The notes: generated by a model not told the origin, from the letters alone. DNA of 64,000 nucleotides from Streptomyces alfalfae (GCF_004127445.1 NZ_QEXM01000003.1:124001-188000), one strand, 5' to 3'. Positions 16,178-25,372 are shown, counted from the stretch's first letter. Translations and numbers: made by a program.

Positions 16178-17731
16178 TCACTCCCCCAGCGCGGCCATCG
16201 CGGCGTTGTGCCCCGGCACCCCGCTGACGCCGCCACCGCGCACCGCGCCGGCCCCGCAGAGGAACACATTCGCGTGCCGGGTCTCCGCGCCCCAACGCCC
16301 GGCGCCCTCCTGGGCGTAGGGGAAGGCGAGGTCTCCGTGGAAGATGTGGCCGCCGGGCAGCCGCAGGTCGCGCTCCAGGTCCAGCGGGGTCTTGGCCTCG
16401 ACGCAGGGGCGTCCCTCGGCGTCGAGCGCGAGGCAGTCGGCGATCGGCTCGGCCAGGTGCGCGTCGAGCTGGGCGAGCGTCGACTCCAGCAGCTCGGCCC
16501 GTACGGCGTCGTTGTCCTCGGCGAAGAGCCGGGCGGGGGTGTGCAGGCCGAACAGGGTGAGGGTCTGGTAGCCGCGCTCGGCGAGGTCGGGGGCGAGGAT
16601 CGTCGGGTCGGTGAGGGAGTGGCAGTAGATCTCGGAGGGCGGCGCGGTGGGCGGCGTGCCGGAGGCGGCCTGCGCGTAGGCGGTCGCCAGCTCCCCGTAC
16701 CCCTCGGCGATGTGGAAGGTGCCCGCGAAGGCCTCGGCCGGGTCGACGGCGGTGTCGCGGAGCCTCGGCAGCCGCTTGAGCAGCATGTTGACCTTCAGCT
16801 GCGCGCCTTCGGCGGGCGCGGGCGGCTCGTCGCCGAGGAGCCCGGCGAGGGCCTGCGGGGAGGCGTTGACCAGGACGTGCCGGGCGGCGGCCGTGCGCTC
16901 GCCCTCGTCGCCCTGGCGGTACGTGACCTCGGCGCGCCGCCCGTCGGTGGCGATCCGCGTGGCCTCACAGCCCGTGCGCAGCGTGGCCCCCGCGTTGCGC
17001 GCGGAGTCGGCGAGGGCGTCGGTGAGGGCGCCCATGCCGCCGACGGGGACGTTCCAGTCGCCGGTCCCGCCGCCGATGACGTGGTAGAGGAAGCAGCGGT
17101 TCTGCTTCAGGGAGGGGTCGCCCGCGTCGGCGAACGTGCCGATCAGGGCGTCGGTGAGGACGACGCCGCGCACCAGGTCGTCGGAGAAGCGCTGCTCGAT
17201 CGCCGTGCCGATGGGTTCCTCGAAGAGCGTGCGCCAGGCGGTGGCGTCGTCGATGCGGGTGCGCAGCTCCGCCCGGGTCGGCAGCGGTTCGGTGAGCGTG
17301 GGGAAGACGCGGGCCGCGAGGCGTCCGGTCATCGCGTGGAACTCCCGCCAGGCCTCGTACTCCCCGCTGTCACCGGTCAACCGGGTGAAGGCCCGCCGGG
17401 TACGGGCCTCGCCGCCGCCGACGAGCAGCCCGGCGGGGCGGCCGCCGCGCTCGGTGGGGGTGTAGGACGAGACGGTGCGCGTGCGCACCCGGAAGTCCAG
17501 GTCGAGGTCGCGCACGACCTTCTTCGGCAGGAGGCTGACGAGGTACGAGTAGCGCGAGAGCCGTGCGTCGACCCCGGGGAAGGGCCGACCGGAGACGGCC
17601 GCGCCCCCGGTGGCGCCGAGCCTTTCGAGGAGCAGCACGGAGCGTCCGGCGCGGGCGAGGTAGGCGGCGGCGACGAGACCGTTGTGGCCACCGCCGACGA
17701 TGACGGCGTCGTACACATCGCGATCAGACAT
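16178..17731 (-). CDS. FAD-dependent oxidoreductase, phytoene-desaturase/PYROXD2-like
   Basis: A 517-residue flavoprotein with an N-terminal Rossmann motif (VIVGGGHNGLVAAAYLARAG) followed by VLLLERLGATGGAA and a C-terminal FAD closure, VFLCGAGAVRGGGVSGVPG. Overall it resembles carotenoid-desaturase-fold proteins of the PYROXD2 group rather than true CrtI, and no carotenoid genes are nearby. ATG at 17731 follows GGAAGAG. Substrate unknown. It stands between the MerR gene and the protein kinase without overlap, so it may be its own unit. Confidence 0.85.
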   Translation of the reverse strand: MSDRDVYDAVIVGGGHNGLVAAAYLARAGRSVLLLERLGATGGAAVSGRPFPGVDARLSRYSYLVSLLPKKVVRDLDLDFRVRTRTVSSYTPTERGGRPAGLLVGGGEARTRRAFTRLTGDSGEYEAWREFHAMTGRLAARVFPTLTEPLPTRAELRTRIDDATAWRTLFEEPIGTAIEQRFSDDLVRGVVLTDALIGTFADAGDPSLKQNRCFLYHVIGGGTGDWNVPVGGMGALTDALADSARNAGATLRTGCEATRIATDGRRAEVTYRQGDEGERTAAARHVLVNASPQALAGLLGDEPPAPAEGAQLKVNMLLKRLPRLRDTAVDPAEAFAGTFHIAEGYGELATAYAQAASGTPPTAPPSEIYCHSLTDPTILAPDLAERGYQTLTLFGLHTPARLFAEDNDAVRAELLESTLAQLDAHLAEPIADCLALDAEGRPCVEAKTPLDLERDLRLPGGHIFHGDLAFPYAQEGAGRWGAETRHANVFLCGAGAVRGGGVSGVPGHNAAMAALGE

Positions 17732-17806
17732 GGCTCTTCCTAACACGAAGGACCACCGCCGAGGACCCCGCGCGACCGCGCCCCGGCACACCGGTCCCGC
17801 ATCGGG

Positions 17807-20068
17807 TCACCCGGGGACGTCTCGGAGCCCGCCCGCGGCGCTCCGCTGCCGCAGCGCCGCCACCCTGCGGTAGAGCTCCACGGCCTCGGCGCCGCGGCCG
17901 AGCTGTTCCAGGCAGTGCGCCTCGTCGTTGCGGCTGGCCAGGGCGTCGGGGTGGCCCGTGCCGAGGACCCGCTCCCTGGCGGCGGCCACCCCGCGGTATT
18001 CGGTGAGGGCGTCGGGCCAGCGCCCCAGCCAGCCGAGGCCGACCGCGACCTCGCGCCGGCTGACCAGCGTGTCCGGGTGGTCGGGGCCGAGGACCCGCTC
18101 CCGGATCGCGCACACGTCCCGCGCCTCGGCGAGGGCCTCCTCCCAGCGGCCGAGCCGTCCGAGGTTCACGCCGAGGCCGTGGCGGGCCCGGAGCGTCTCG
18201 GGATCGGCGGGGCCGTTGACGCGCGTCCGGTCCTCGACCAGGACGCGGTACAGGTCGAGCGCCTCACCGCTGCGGCCGAGTCTGCCGAGGCTGATGCCGA
18301 CCTCGTAGCGGGCGGCGAGCGTGTCGGGGTGGTCGGGCCCGAGCGCCCGCACCCGCGCGTCGGCGACCTCGCGGTAGGTCTGCAGCGCCTCGGGCCAGCG
18401 CCCCAGCTGTCCGAGCGCGTACGCGACCTCGTACCGCGTGACGAGTGTGTCGGGGTGCGTGGCCCCCAGGACGCGCGCGCGGGCCTGTGCCACCTCGTCG
18501 GCCAGACGGTAGGAGTCCTCCAGGCGGCCGAGGCGGCTGAGGTTGTAGGCGAGGTTGTGGCGGCAGCGCAGCGTGTCCGGGTGGTCGGGCCCCGCCACCC
18601 GCTCCCGCACCGCGAGCACCGAGGTGTACGTCTGGTGGGCCTCGAAGTGCCGCCCGAGCTGCCCGAGCACGTAGGCCATCTCCTGGCGGGCGGCGAGCGT
18701 GTCCGGATGCTCGGCGCCGAGGGAGCGCTCCCGCCCCCGCGCCACGCGGGTGTACTCGCGCAGGGCGTCGGCGGCCCGCCCGGTGCGGCTGAGCGTGAAG
18801 CCGATCTCGTACCGGCTGGCGAGCGTGTCGGGGTGGTCGGGGCCGAGGGCGTGCTCACGCTCGGCGGCGACCGCGCGGTGCACCTCGCCCGCCTCCGCCC
18901 ACCGCCCGAGCCGGCCCAGGCTGAGGCCCGCGTTGTGGCGTCCCGCCAGTGTGGCGAGCAGTTCCGGCGGCGGCGCGGGCCGCTCGGGTTCGCGGGGCGC
19001 GGCGGCGCGGCGGGCGTCGGGCCGCGGTATCCACTCGCCGGTCAGGCCCGCCGCCGTGTCGGGCGGGGTGGGTCGCGGCCCGGAGCCGCCGCCCGCCTTG
19101 ACCCCGGTGGTCATGCCCCGCGTCCAGGAGGGCAGCCGCTCCTCGCGGACGGTCGCGGCGCCGTGCGGGTGGTGGTTGCGCGGGTGGGGCGTGACGACGG
19201 TCGGGACGTACGCGGGGGTGGCGCGGCCTTCGGCGATGCGGCGGCTCAGGTCGCGGGCGTCCTGCGGCCGGTCGGCCGCGTCCTTGGCGAGGAGGTCGAG
19301 GACGAGGTCGTCGAGGAACGCGGGCAGTTCGCCGCGGTGGCGGCGGGGCGGCGCGGGCGCCGTGTCGCGGTGCCCGACGAGCACGGCCCAGGCGTCCTCC
19401 AAGTCGAAGGGCGGGGCCCCGGTGGCGATCTCGTACAGCACGCACCCCAGGGAGTACAGGTCACTGCGCTGGTCGACCGGGTCGCCGCTGATCTGCTCGG
19501 GCGACATGTAGTGCGGGGTGCCCATCGCGATGCCCGTGCCGGTCAGGCGCGAGGTGAAGCCGATGTCGGCGCCGAGCCGCGCGATGCCGAAGTCGCAGAT
19601 CTTCACCGTGCCGTCGGTGAGCAGCATGATGTTCGCGGGCTTCAGGTCGCGGTGCACGATGCCCTGGTCATGGGTGTACGCGAGGGCGGCGGAGACCTGG
19701 GCGGCGATCTCCACGACGTCGGCGACGGGCAGCGGGTGCTGCTTGTTGTCCTCCAGGATCTGGCTGAGGTTGCGCCCTTCGAGGAGCTCCATCACCAGAT
19801 AGAGCACGCCCTCGTACTCGCCGAAGTCGTGGACGACGGTCACGCCGCGGTGCTGGAGCGCGGCGGCGACGCGGGCCTCGCGGCGGAAGCGCTCGCGCAG
19901 GACGCGGGTGAAGGCGTGGTCGTGCTGCGGCCCCATCGGCTTGAGGCACTTGACGGCGACCTGGCGGCCGAGCGACTCGTCGCGCGCCCGCCACACCTCG
20001 CCCATGCCGCCGCGCCCGATCAGATCCAGGAGTCGGTAGCGGCTCTGGATCAGCCTGGTGTCCGCCAT
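17807..20068 (-). CDS. Soluble Ser/Thr protein kinase with C-terminal TPR array
   Basis: The 753-residue protein joins a Hanks-type kinase (residues 10-275) to a TPR scaffold. Catalytic elements are complete: GRGGMGEV glycine loop, Lys40, HRDLKPAN with Asp141, DFG at 159-161 and MSPEQ. A Pro/Arg-rich linker (about 280-400) leads to eight 42-residue repeats plus a partial ninth, each with LGR near the middle and the consensus LGPDHPDTL at the end, as in kinesin-light-chain-type TPRs. No membrane segment or extracellular sensor is present, so the input is probably a protein bound by the TPRs. Its start overlaps the 3' end of the upstream oxygenase gene by 19 bp. Substrates unknown. Confidence 0.93.
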   Translation of the reverse strand: MADTRLIQSRYRLLDLIGRGGMGEVWRARDESLGRQVAVKCLKPMGPQHDHAFTRVLRERFRREARVAAALQHRGVTVVHDFGEYEGVLYLVMELLEGRNLSQILEDNKQHPLPVADVVEIAAQVSAALAYTHDQGIVHRDLKPANIMLLTDGTVKICDFGIARLGADIGFTSRLTGTGIAMGTPHYMSPEQISGDPVDQRSDLYSLGCVLYEIATGAPPFDLEDAWAVLVGHRDTAPAPPRRHRGELPAFLDDLVLDLLAKDAADRPQDARDLSRRIAEGRATPAYVPTVVTPHPRNHHPHGAATVREERLPSWTRGMTTGVKAGGGSGPRPTPPDTAAGLTGEWIPRPDARRAAAPREPERPAPPPELLATLAGRHNAGLSLGRLGRWAEAGEVHRAVAAEREHALGPDHPDTLASRYEIGFTLSRTGRAADALREYTRVARGRERSLGAEHPDTLAARQEMAYVLGQLGRHFEAHQTYTSVLAVRERVAGPDHPDTLRCRHNLAYNLSRLGRLEDSYRLADEVAQARARVLGATHPDTLVTRYEVAYALGQLGRWPEALQTYREVADARVRALGPDHPDTLAARYEVGISLGRLGRSGEALDLYRVLVEDRTRVNGPADPETLRARHGLGVNLGRLGRWEEALAEARDVCAIRERVLGPDHPDTLVSRREVAVGLGWLGRWPDALTEYRGVAAARERVLGTGHPDALASRNDEAHCLEQLGRGAEAVELYRRVAALRQRSAAGGLRDVPG

Positions 20069-21018
20069 CTCGCGCCGTCGCCCCCGTCGCCTCGCTGCGC
20101 CCTCCCCGGCCCGTCCAGTATGGCTTCTGGTCTGTGAAGTTTGTACGGGGCAGGGCGGCTGCCGGGGCCGAGCCTGGCCATGGCGCGCAGGATGTGCTTG
20201 GGCGGAAGTTGCCAGCGCAGACGGCTGGGGACGGTGCGCAGGACGGCGCCGGTGAGGACAAGGCGGCGCGTCACCACGGCGGGCGGCGGGGCGGCCCTGC
20301 CGTACAGCTCGTGCGCGTACGCGGGCAGCGAGGCGTACGCGAGGCGGGCCACCTGCCGCCACAGCAGGAAGCGCGCCGGGACCAGCAGGGGCGGCGTCGG
20401 CGGACACCGCAGGAAGTCGTCCACGGCGCGGGCGCCTGGACCGGCGGCCAACTCGCCCCGCACGTCACGGAAGTACGCCCGCAGCTCGGCCGTGGACCCC
20501 GGCACATCGGCCGGATCGAGCCCCACCAGCCGGGCGCTCTCGCGGTGCTCGCGCACATACCGGTCGGCGAGGGCGTCCGGCATCCGCAGCCCCGACCGGC
20601 GTGCGACGTGGAGGTAGGAGTCGATCTCCGCGCAGTGCACCCAGAGCAGCAGCTCCGGCTCGTCGACCCGGTACCGCTCCCCCGTCGCCGGGTCGGTGGC
20701 CGTGAGCGTCGCGTGGATCTTGCGCACCCGCGCGCCGGCGCGCTCGGCGGCCTCGGTGGTGCCGTAGGTGGTGGTCCCGACGAACCCGGCGGTGCGCATC
20801 AGCCGCCCCCAGGCGTCGGCGCGGAAGTCGCTGTTCTGCATGACGCCGCGCACCGCTCGGGGATGCAGGGCCTGAAGGTAGAGGGCGCGTATCCCCGCGA
20901 CCCACATCATGGGGTCGGAGTGCACCTGCCAGGTCACCGAACCCGGCCCGAAGAGTCCGGGGTCGGGCGAGGGCGCGTGCGCGGGGTCGGTCACAGCGGG
21001 GTCGGTCACGGGGTCCAC
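20050..21018 (-). CDS. Oxygenase MpaB family (DUF2236) protein
   Basis: A 322-residue DUF2236 protein, related to latex-clearing protein and MpaB, a haem-dependent oxygenase family. The family pattern is visible: GPGSVTWQVHSDPMMWVAGIRALYLQALHPRA, then TYGTTEAAER, and the His-bearing ELLLWVHCAEIDSY segment. The start is GTG at 21018. The gene runs 19 bp into the kinase gene, so they may be co-transcribed. Substrate unknown. Confidence 0.87.
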   Translation of the reverse strand: MDPVTDPAVTDPAHAPSPDPGLFGPGSVTWQVHSDPMMWVAGIRALYLQALHPRAVRGVMQNSDFRADAWGRLMRTAGFVGTTTYGTTEAAERAGARVRKIHATLTATDPATGERYRVDEPELLLWVHCAEIDSYLHVARRSGLRMPDALADRYVREHRESARLVGLDPADVPGSTAELRAYFRDVRGELAAGPGARAVDDFLRCPPTPPLLVPARFLLWRQVARLAYASLPAYAHELYGRAAPPPAVVTRRLVLTGAVLRTVPSRLRWQLPPKHILRAMARLGPGSRPAPYKLHRPEAILDGPGRAQRGDGGDGARWRTPG

Positions 21019-21081
21019 CTCCGGGGGCCGGTCATGTCCTCCAGTGTGACGCCGTCCCGTGACGGGTGTCCGGCGCCCGGG

Positions 21082-22269
21082 TCATCGCCGTACGCGCGGC
21101 ATCCCCAGGCCGATCCAGGAGATGATCTCCCGCTGGATCTCGTTGTTGCCGCCGCCGAAGGTGAAGATGACCGCCGAGCGGTAGCCGCGTTCGAGATCGC
21201 CGCGCAGGACCGTGCCCGCCGAGCCCTCCTTGAGGGCGCCCGCCGCGCCGATGACCTCCATGAGCCAGGCGTACGCGTCGCGGCGCGCCTCGGAGCCGTA
21301 GACCTTGACGGCGGAGGCGTCCTGCGGGGTGAGGGTGCCCTCCTGGACGGCGTTGACCATCCGCCAGTTGAGGAGCTTCATCGCGTCGAGCCTGGTGTGG
21401 GTCATGGCCAGGCGCCGGCGGACCCAGCCGAGGTCGATGACCCGGCGGCCGTCGGCGAGCTTGGTGTCCATGGCCCAGCGCTGTACGTCGTGGAGGGCGC
21501 GGATGGCCATCGTGCCGTGGGCGGCGAGGGTGACGCGCTCGTGGTTGAGCTGGTTGGTGATGAGGCGCCAGCCCTTGTTCTCCTCGCCGACGCGGTGGGT
21601 GACGGGGACGCGGACGTTCTCGTAGTAGCCGGCCGTGGTGTCGTGCGAGGCGAGGGTGTTGATGAGGGTGCAGGAGTAGCCCGGGGCGGTCGTCGGGACC
21701 AGGAGCATGGTGATGCCCTTGTGGAGCGGGACGCCCTCCTCGGGCGCCGCCGTGCGCACGGCGAGCCAGACCCAGTCGGCGGTGTCGCCGTTGGTCGTCC
21801 AGATCTTCTGCCCGTTGACGACGTACTCGTCGCCGTCCCTCACCGCCTTCGTCCGCAGCGCCGCGAGGTCCGTGCCGGCGGCGGGCTCGCTGTAGCCGAT
21901 GGCGAAGTCGAGTTCGCCGGAGAGGATCCTCGGCAGGAAGTAGCTCTTCTGCTCCTCGGTCCCGAACCGCATGAGCGTGGGGCCCACGGTGTTGAGTGCC
22001 ATCAGCGGCAGCGGCACGCCCGCCTGTGCGGCCTCGTCGAAGAAGATGAACTGCTCCATGGGCGTGAGCCCGCGGCCGCCGTACTCCTCGGGCCACCCGA
22101 CCCCCAGCCAGCCGTCCGCGCCCAGGCGGCGGATGGTCTCCCGGTAGAACCGCTTCCGGGCGGCGGGTTCGGCATGGCGGACGTGCACGTCGTCCGGCAC
22201 GAGGCCGGCGAAGTACGCGCGCAGTTCGGTGCGCAACCGCTGCTGCTCCGGCGTGTATTCGAGGTGCAC
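21082..22269 (-). CDS. Acyl-CoA dehydrogenase
   Basis: An FAD flavoenzyme that oxidises an acyl-CoA at the alpha-beta bond. The 395 residues cover all three ACAD domains: the helical N-terminus with GWLGVGWPEEYGG, the strand domain with IGYSEPAAGTDLA and NGQKIWTTNGDTADW, and the C-terminal FTFGGGNNEIQREIIS. The type resembles FadE-like ACADs of sterol and branched-acid breakdown. GTG at 22269 is chosen because GGAGGGG lies just upstream and length then fits the family. A KstR-like operator about 56-69 bp upstream suggests control by a TetR regulator of sterol or cyclic-lipid catabolism. Confidence 0.92.
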   Translation of the reverse strand: MHLEYTPEQQRLRTELRAYFAGLVPDDVHVRHAEPAARKRFYRETIRRLGADGWLGVGWPEEYGGRGLTPMEQFIFFDEAAQAGVPLPLMALNTVGPTLMRFGTEEQKSYFLPRILSGELDFAIGYSEPAAGTDLAALRTKAVRDGDEYVVNGQKIWTTNGDTADWVWLAVRTAAPEEGVPLHKGITMLLVPTTAPGYSCTLINTLASHDTTAGYYENVRVPVTHRVGEENKGWRLITNQLNHERVTLAAHGTMAIRALHDVQRWAMDTKLADGRRVIDLGWVRRRLAMTHTRLDAMKLLNWRMVNAVQEGTLTPQDASAVKVYGSEARRDAYAWLMEVIGAAGALKEGSAGTVLRGDLERGYRSAVIFTFGGGNNEIQREIISWIGLGMPRVRR

Positions 22270-22293
22270 GGCCCCTCCAGGCTCTGGCTGGCT

Positions 22294-22369
22294 CACTCGC
22301 TCCCGGACCTGACGGCGCACACAGTAGAACGCGTTGCAGAAATAGGGAATGGCGGTGCGGGAGCGAGTG
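22294..22369. promoter_or_regulatory. KstR-like operator inside a long inverted repeat
   Basis: TAGAACGCGTTGCA (22325-22338) fits the KstR pattern TNNAACNNGTTNNA. It lies inside a wider inverted repeat with perfect 12-bp arms, CACTCGCTCCCG (22294-22305) and CGGGAGCGAGTG (22358-22369), all within the acyl-CoA dehydrogenase promoter. Confidence 0.5.
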
Positions 22370-22403
22370 CCGCGGGGCCCGTCGCCTCGGCCCGGCGCCT
22401 TCA

Positions 22404-22849
22404 CTAGGCCGTCGCGGGTCCCGTCAGCGCCTTCGTGAGGTCGTCGCAGGCCCGTTCGCAGCGGCGGCAGGCCTTCGCGCAGCCGGCCGACGCGGGGCAC
22501 GTGGCGCAGAGGGCCGCGCACTGGCGGCGGACGGCGCGGCACCACTCGACCTGCACGCGTACGCGCTGCTCGTCCTCCTCGCCGTACGCGCCCCGCCCGG
22601 CGAGGACGCGGAAGGTCGCGTCGCAGACGTCGGCGCAGGCGGCGGTGAGACGGAGCGCATGGCTCGGCCCGTCGGCCGGGCGGCGCCGGGCGCAGACCCG
22701 GACGCACTCGTCACAGACCCGTGCGCAGGCGAAACGCGCTTCCAGCACCTGACGGGCTCCGGCCGGTCCCCCTGCTGCGGCTCCTCCGTCGGGACGGGCG
22801 CGGGTCGCACCGCCCGGGGGCCGGACGGCAAGGGTGTCGTGGCGGTCAC
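22404..22849 (-). pseudogene. Cys-rich four-helix protein (DUF326-like) with a probable 5' frameshift
   Basis: The C-terminal 110 residues have Cys pairs spaced along helices (CARVCDECVRVC, CADVCD, CRAVRRQCAALCATC, CAKACRRCERAC), as in DUF326 and copper-storage four-helix bundles that bind Cu(I). In that frame the upstream part has poor third-position GC. From GTG 22849 a different frame (TATTPLPSGPRAVRPAPVPTE) has near-perfect GC3 and a GAGG site upstream, and it meets the Cys-rich frame near 22745-22760. One missing base there would join them into a protein of about 149 residues. It could be a real frameshift, a sequencing error, or an intact gene starting at GTG 22874 in the Cys frame. Confidence 0.6.
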
Positions 22850-23116
22850 GGGACCTCGCCCTTCGGCCGGGCACGGGTTTCCGCCCTGGTGAGGCTCAAA
22901 CCTGGCGGAGGAGCGGCACGGGGACCTGCCGGAGGAGGGGCACGGCGTGCCGGGCGCGAAGGAGCCCCGCCGCGACGGGGGAGACACGGCGGGGCCCACC
23001 CATCGATTGCCCGCTCTGACGGGCCTCACACACCCGAGCCGCACTCGTTTTCGACGGGACCGCGACGGCCTGTACATCCCGGGCCCGTTGTCAGTGCCGC
23101 GCGCTACGGTCCGCAC

Positions 23117-23566
23117 ATGGCTTATATGATCGACCTGACCCTCGACTGCGCCGACGCCCAACTCCTCGGCGCCTTCTGGAAAACGGCCCTCGGCTATGTC
23201 GACGAGCCGCCGCCCGCGCCGTTCACCACCCGCGAGGAGTGGTTCGCGAGCTTCGGCCCGCCCGCGGACGAATCCGTGGACGACGGGGCCTGGCTCTGCG
23301 ACCCCGAGGGGCGCGGTCCCCGCCTGTCGCTGCTCAAGGTGCCCGAGCCGAAGACCGCGAAGAACCGCCTTCACATCGACGTCCGCGTGCCGGGGCACGG
23401 CTCGGCGGGCGAGCGCTGGGCCAGGGTCAAGGCGGAGTCCGAGCGGCTCGTCGCGGCGGGCGGCGGCGTGCTCGCCGAGATCACCGGTCACCACATAGTG
23501 ATGGCCGACCCGGAGGGCAACGAGTTCTGCGTCGCCGCGGGGCCGGCCCCGACCGCATCGTCCTAG
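23117..23566 (+). CDS. VOC/glyoxalase-like domain protein
   Basis: A 149-residue single-domain protein of the vicinal oxygen chelate superfamily. The opening MIDLTLDCADAQLLGAFWKTALGY, the middle RLHIDVRVPG with its conserved HID, and the closing MADPEGNEFCV are typical of the glyoxalase-like subgroup common in Actinobacteria. Binding or modifying a small hydrophobic molecule is likely; the substrate is unknown. It is preceded by about 240 bp without other genes, and a tandem repeat follows its stop. Confidence 0.85.
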   Translation: MAYMIDLTLDCADAQLLGAFWKTALGYVDEPPPAPFTTREEWFASFGPPADESVDDGAWLCDPEGRGPRLSLLKVPEPKTAKNRLHIDVRVPGHGSAGERWARVKAESERLVAAGGGVLAEITGHHIVMADPEGNEFCVAAGPAPTASS

Positions 23567-23570
23567 CCCC

Positions 23571-23644
23571 GTCGGCGGGTCGGTGGGGTTCCAGGTCCTC
23601 GGCGGATCGGAGGGGTCACGTCGTCGGCGGATCGGAGGGTTCAG
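23571..23644. repeat. Three tandem ~25-bp repeats between convergent genes
   Basis: Units at 23571-23594, 23595-23619 and 23620-23644 share the core TCGGCGGATCGGAGGG with few changes. They fill the gap between the converging VOC and PepSY genes and end inside the PepSY stop codon. They have no strong hairpin. Confidence 0.7.
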
Positions 23645-25119
23645 GCGTATGTGCGCCTCCCCCGCCGGTAGGCGAGCTCGCCCAGCGCGATGTCCACCGC
23701 GAGGAACGCCGCGAGCGGGATGCCGAGCAGCGGGACGAAGTAGCCGACGACGGCGACCGCCGCGAGCAGCGGGACGAGGACGTGGGCCGGGACGTTCTGC
23801 CACGCCCCGCGCGCCACGGGCCGGCCGAAGGCGGAGCCCCGGCCGCGCTGCCACCACATGCGGTAGCCCCAGACGATCAGGAGGATCAGGCAGAGGGCGA
23901 GCGCGATGAGGGCGAACTGGTTGACGAGGCCGAACAGCGAACCGGAGTGCGCGTCGATGCCCCAGCGCGTCAGCTTGGCGAGCACCGGGTAGTCGTCGAA
24001 CCGCAGGACGTCGGTGACCTCGCCGTTCGCGGGGTCCACGGCGATGGAGTCCTGCTTCTCCGGCCAGCTTCGCTGGATCTGCCGGACCACGTACGCGGAC
24101 GAGGCGTCGGCGGGCGGCACGATCTCCACGGGGTTGGAGAGCCCCTGGCCGCGGGCGGCCTTCAGGACGGCGTCGAGCCCGACGTCCGCGCGGGCCGCCC
24201 CCTCGCCGTCCGCGGCCCCGGAGCCGCCGCTCCCGCCGTGGCCGGAGTGCTCACCCGCGGGCTCCGCCGCCGGCTCCGCGCCGGGCGTGACGGTCGACGA
24301 CACCGCGGGCGTGGTCTGGCCGATGGCCTCGCGGAGGTCGCTGACGCTCTGGCCCGCGTACGCCGACCAGGTCAGCCCCGTGGCCGACAGGAAGACCAGG
24401 CCGAGGGCCGCCCAGACGCCGACCGAGCCGTGCAGCGCCAGGGTGCGGCGGCGGCCCGTCGTGCCGCGCGCCTTCCGCTGCGACCTGCGGCGTCCCAGCC
24501 AGAGCACGAGGCCGCCGCCCGCGATCACCCACAGCCAGCTCGCCGCGAGTTCGCTGTAGAGGCGGCCGGCCTCCCCGAGGTGCAGATCGCGGTGGAGCTC
24601 GTCGATCCAGGTGCGCAGCGGGAGGGCCCCCGTCGAGCCGTACTGCTCCAGGTCGCCGCGCACCTCGGCCGTGTACGGGTCCACGAAGACGGCGAGGGTG
24701 TGGTCGGGGTCGACGCCCGGCACGCCGGACAGCAGGACGCGCGTGGTGGCCCCCTCCTCCGGCGAGGGCCTGACCGCGCTGATCGAGCCCTCGGGGTGTG
24801 CGGCGCGGGCGGCGGCCATCTGCCGCGTCAGGGGCAGTTCGCCCTTCCCCGGCGGCACCGGGACGCGCAGCTCGTCGGCGTACACGATCTTCTCGGCCTG
24901 GTACGAACACGCGTAGAGCAGGCCCGTCGTGGCGGCGACGAGCAGGAACGGCGCGATCAGCAGCCCGGCGTAGAAATGGAGCCGCAGCACGAGCGGCCGC
25001 AAGGTCGCCCAGCCGGACCGCTTGGGCGCGCCCTCGGCCCGCGTCTCGCGCGACGCCTCCGCGGGCTCGCCGGGTGGTCGCCCCTCGCCTTCGGCGACGA
25101 CGGTGGATTCGGCGGGCAT
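23641..25119 (-). CDS. PepSY-domain membrane protein
   Basis: A 492-residue protein of the PepSY-associated membrane family (PiuB/DUF2271-like reductase group). A first membrane segment (LHFYAGLLIAPFLLVAATTGLLYA) is followed by an extracytoplasmic PepSY domain, a second (SWLWVIAGGGLVLWLG), a third (VWAALGLVFLSATGLTWSAYAG), a second PepSY domain after a Gly/Ser/His linker, and two or three more segments near the end. His residues in the first and third segments (LRLHFYAG, TLALHGSVG) could bind haem, as proposed for relatives acting in ferric-siderophore reduction or metal uptake. ATG 25119 follows GGGAG. No iron-box-like site was recognised. Confidence 0.85.
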   Translation of the reverse strand: MPAESTVVAEGEGRPPGEPAEASRETRAEGAPKRSGWATLRPLVLRLHFYAGLLIAPFLLVAATTGLLYACSYQAEKIVYADELRVPVPPGKGELPLTRQMAAARAAHPEGSISAVRPSPEEGATTRVLLSGVPGVDPDHTLAVFVDPYTAEVRGDLEQYGSTGALPLRTWIDELHRDLHLGEAGRLYSELAASWLWVIAGGGLVLWLGRRRSQRKARGTTGRRRTLALHGSVGVWAALGLVFLSATGLTWSAYAGQSVSDLREAIGQTTPAVSSTVTPGAEPAAEPAGEHSGHGGSGGSGAADGEGAARADVGLDAVLKAARGQGLSNPVEIVPPADASSAYVVRQIQRSWPEKQDSIAVDPANGEVTDVLRFDDYPVLAKLTRWGIDAHSGSLFGLVNQFALIALALCLILLIVWGYRMWWQRGRGSAFGRPVARGAWQNVPAHVLVPLLAAVAVVGYFVPLLGIPLAAFLAVDIALGELAYRRGRRTYA

Positions 25120-25372
25120 AGGGCGCTCCCTGGATAGACGGGCCATGGCCCGGCTGGGCCCGAGCCGATCCAGGAGTCGGGCCGGGGCATGGCCGAGTTC
25201 CCCCGCCCCGGCGTGACCTGCGCCACTGGCGGGTGGGCACACTGCCGCCACGCCCTTGCCACCACCACGCAAGAGGCTCAGCCGTCCGCCCCTGCCGCCG
25301 CCACGCCACGGGCTCAGCCGTCCGCCGTGGCCACCCGCGGCCCGAAGCCCGTCGGCGCACCCCGCAGCCGGA

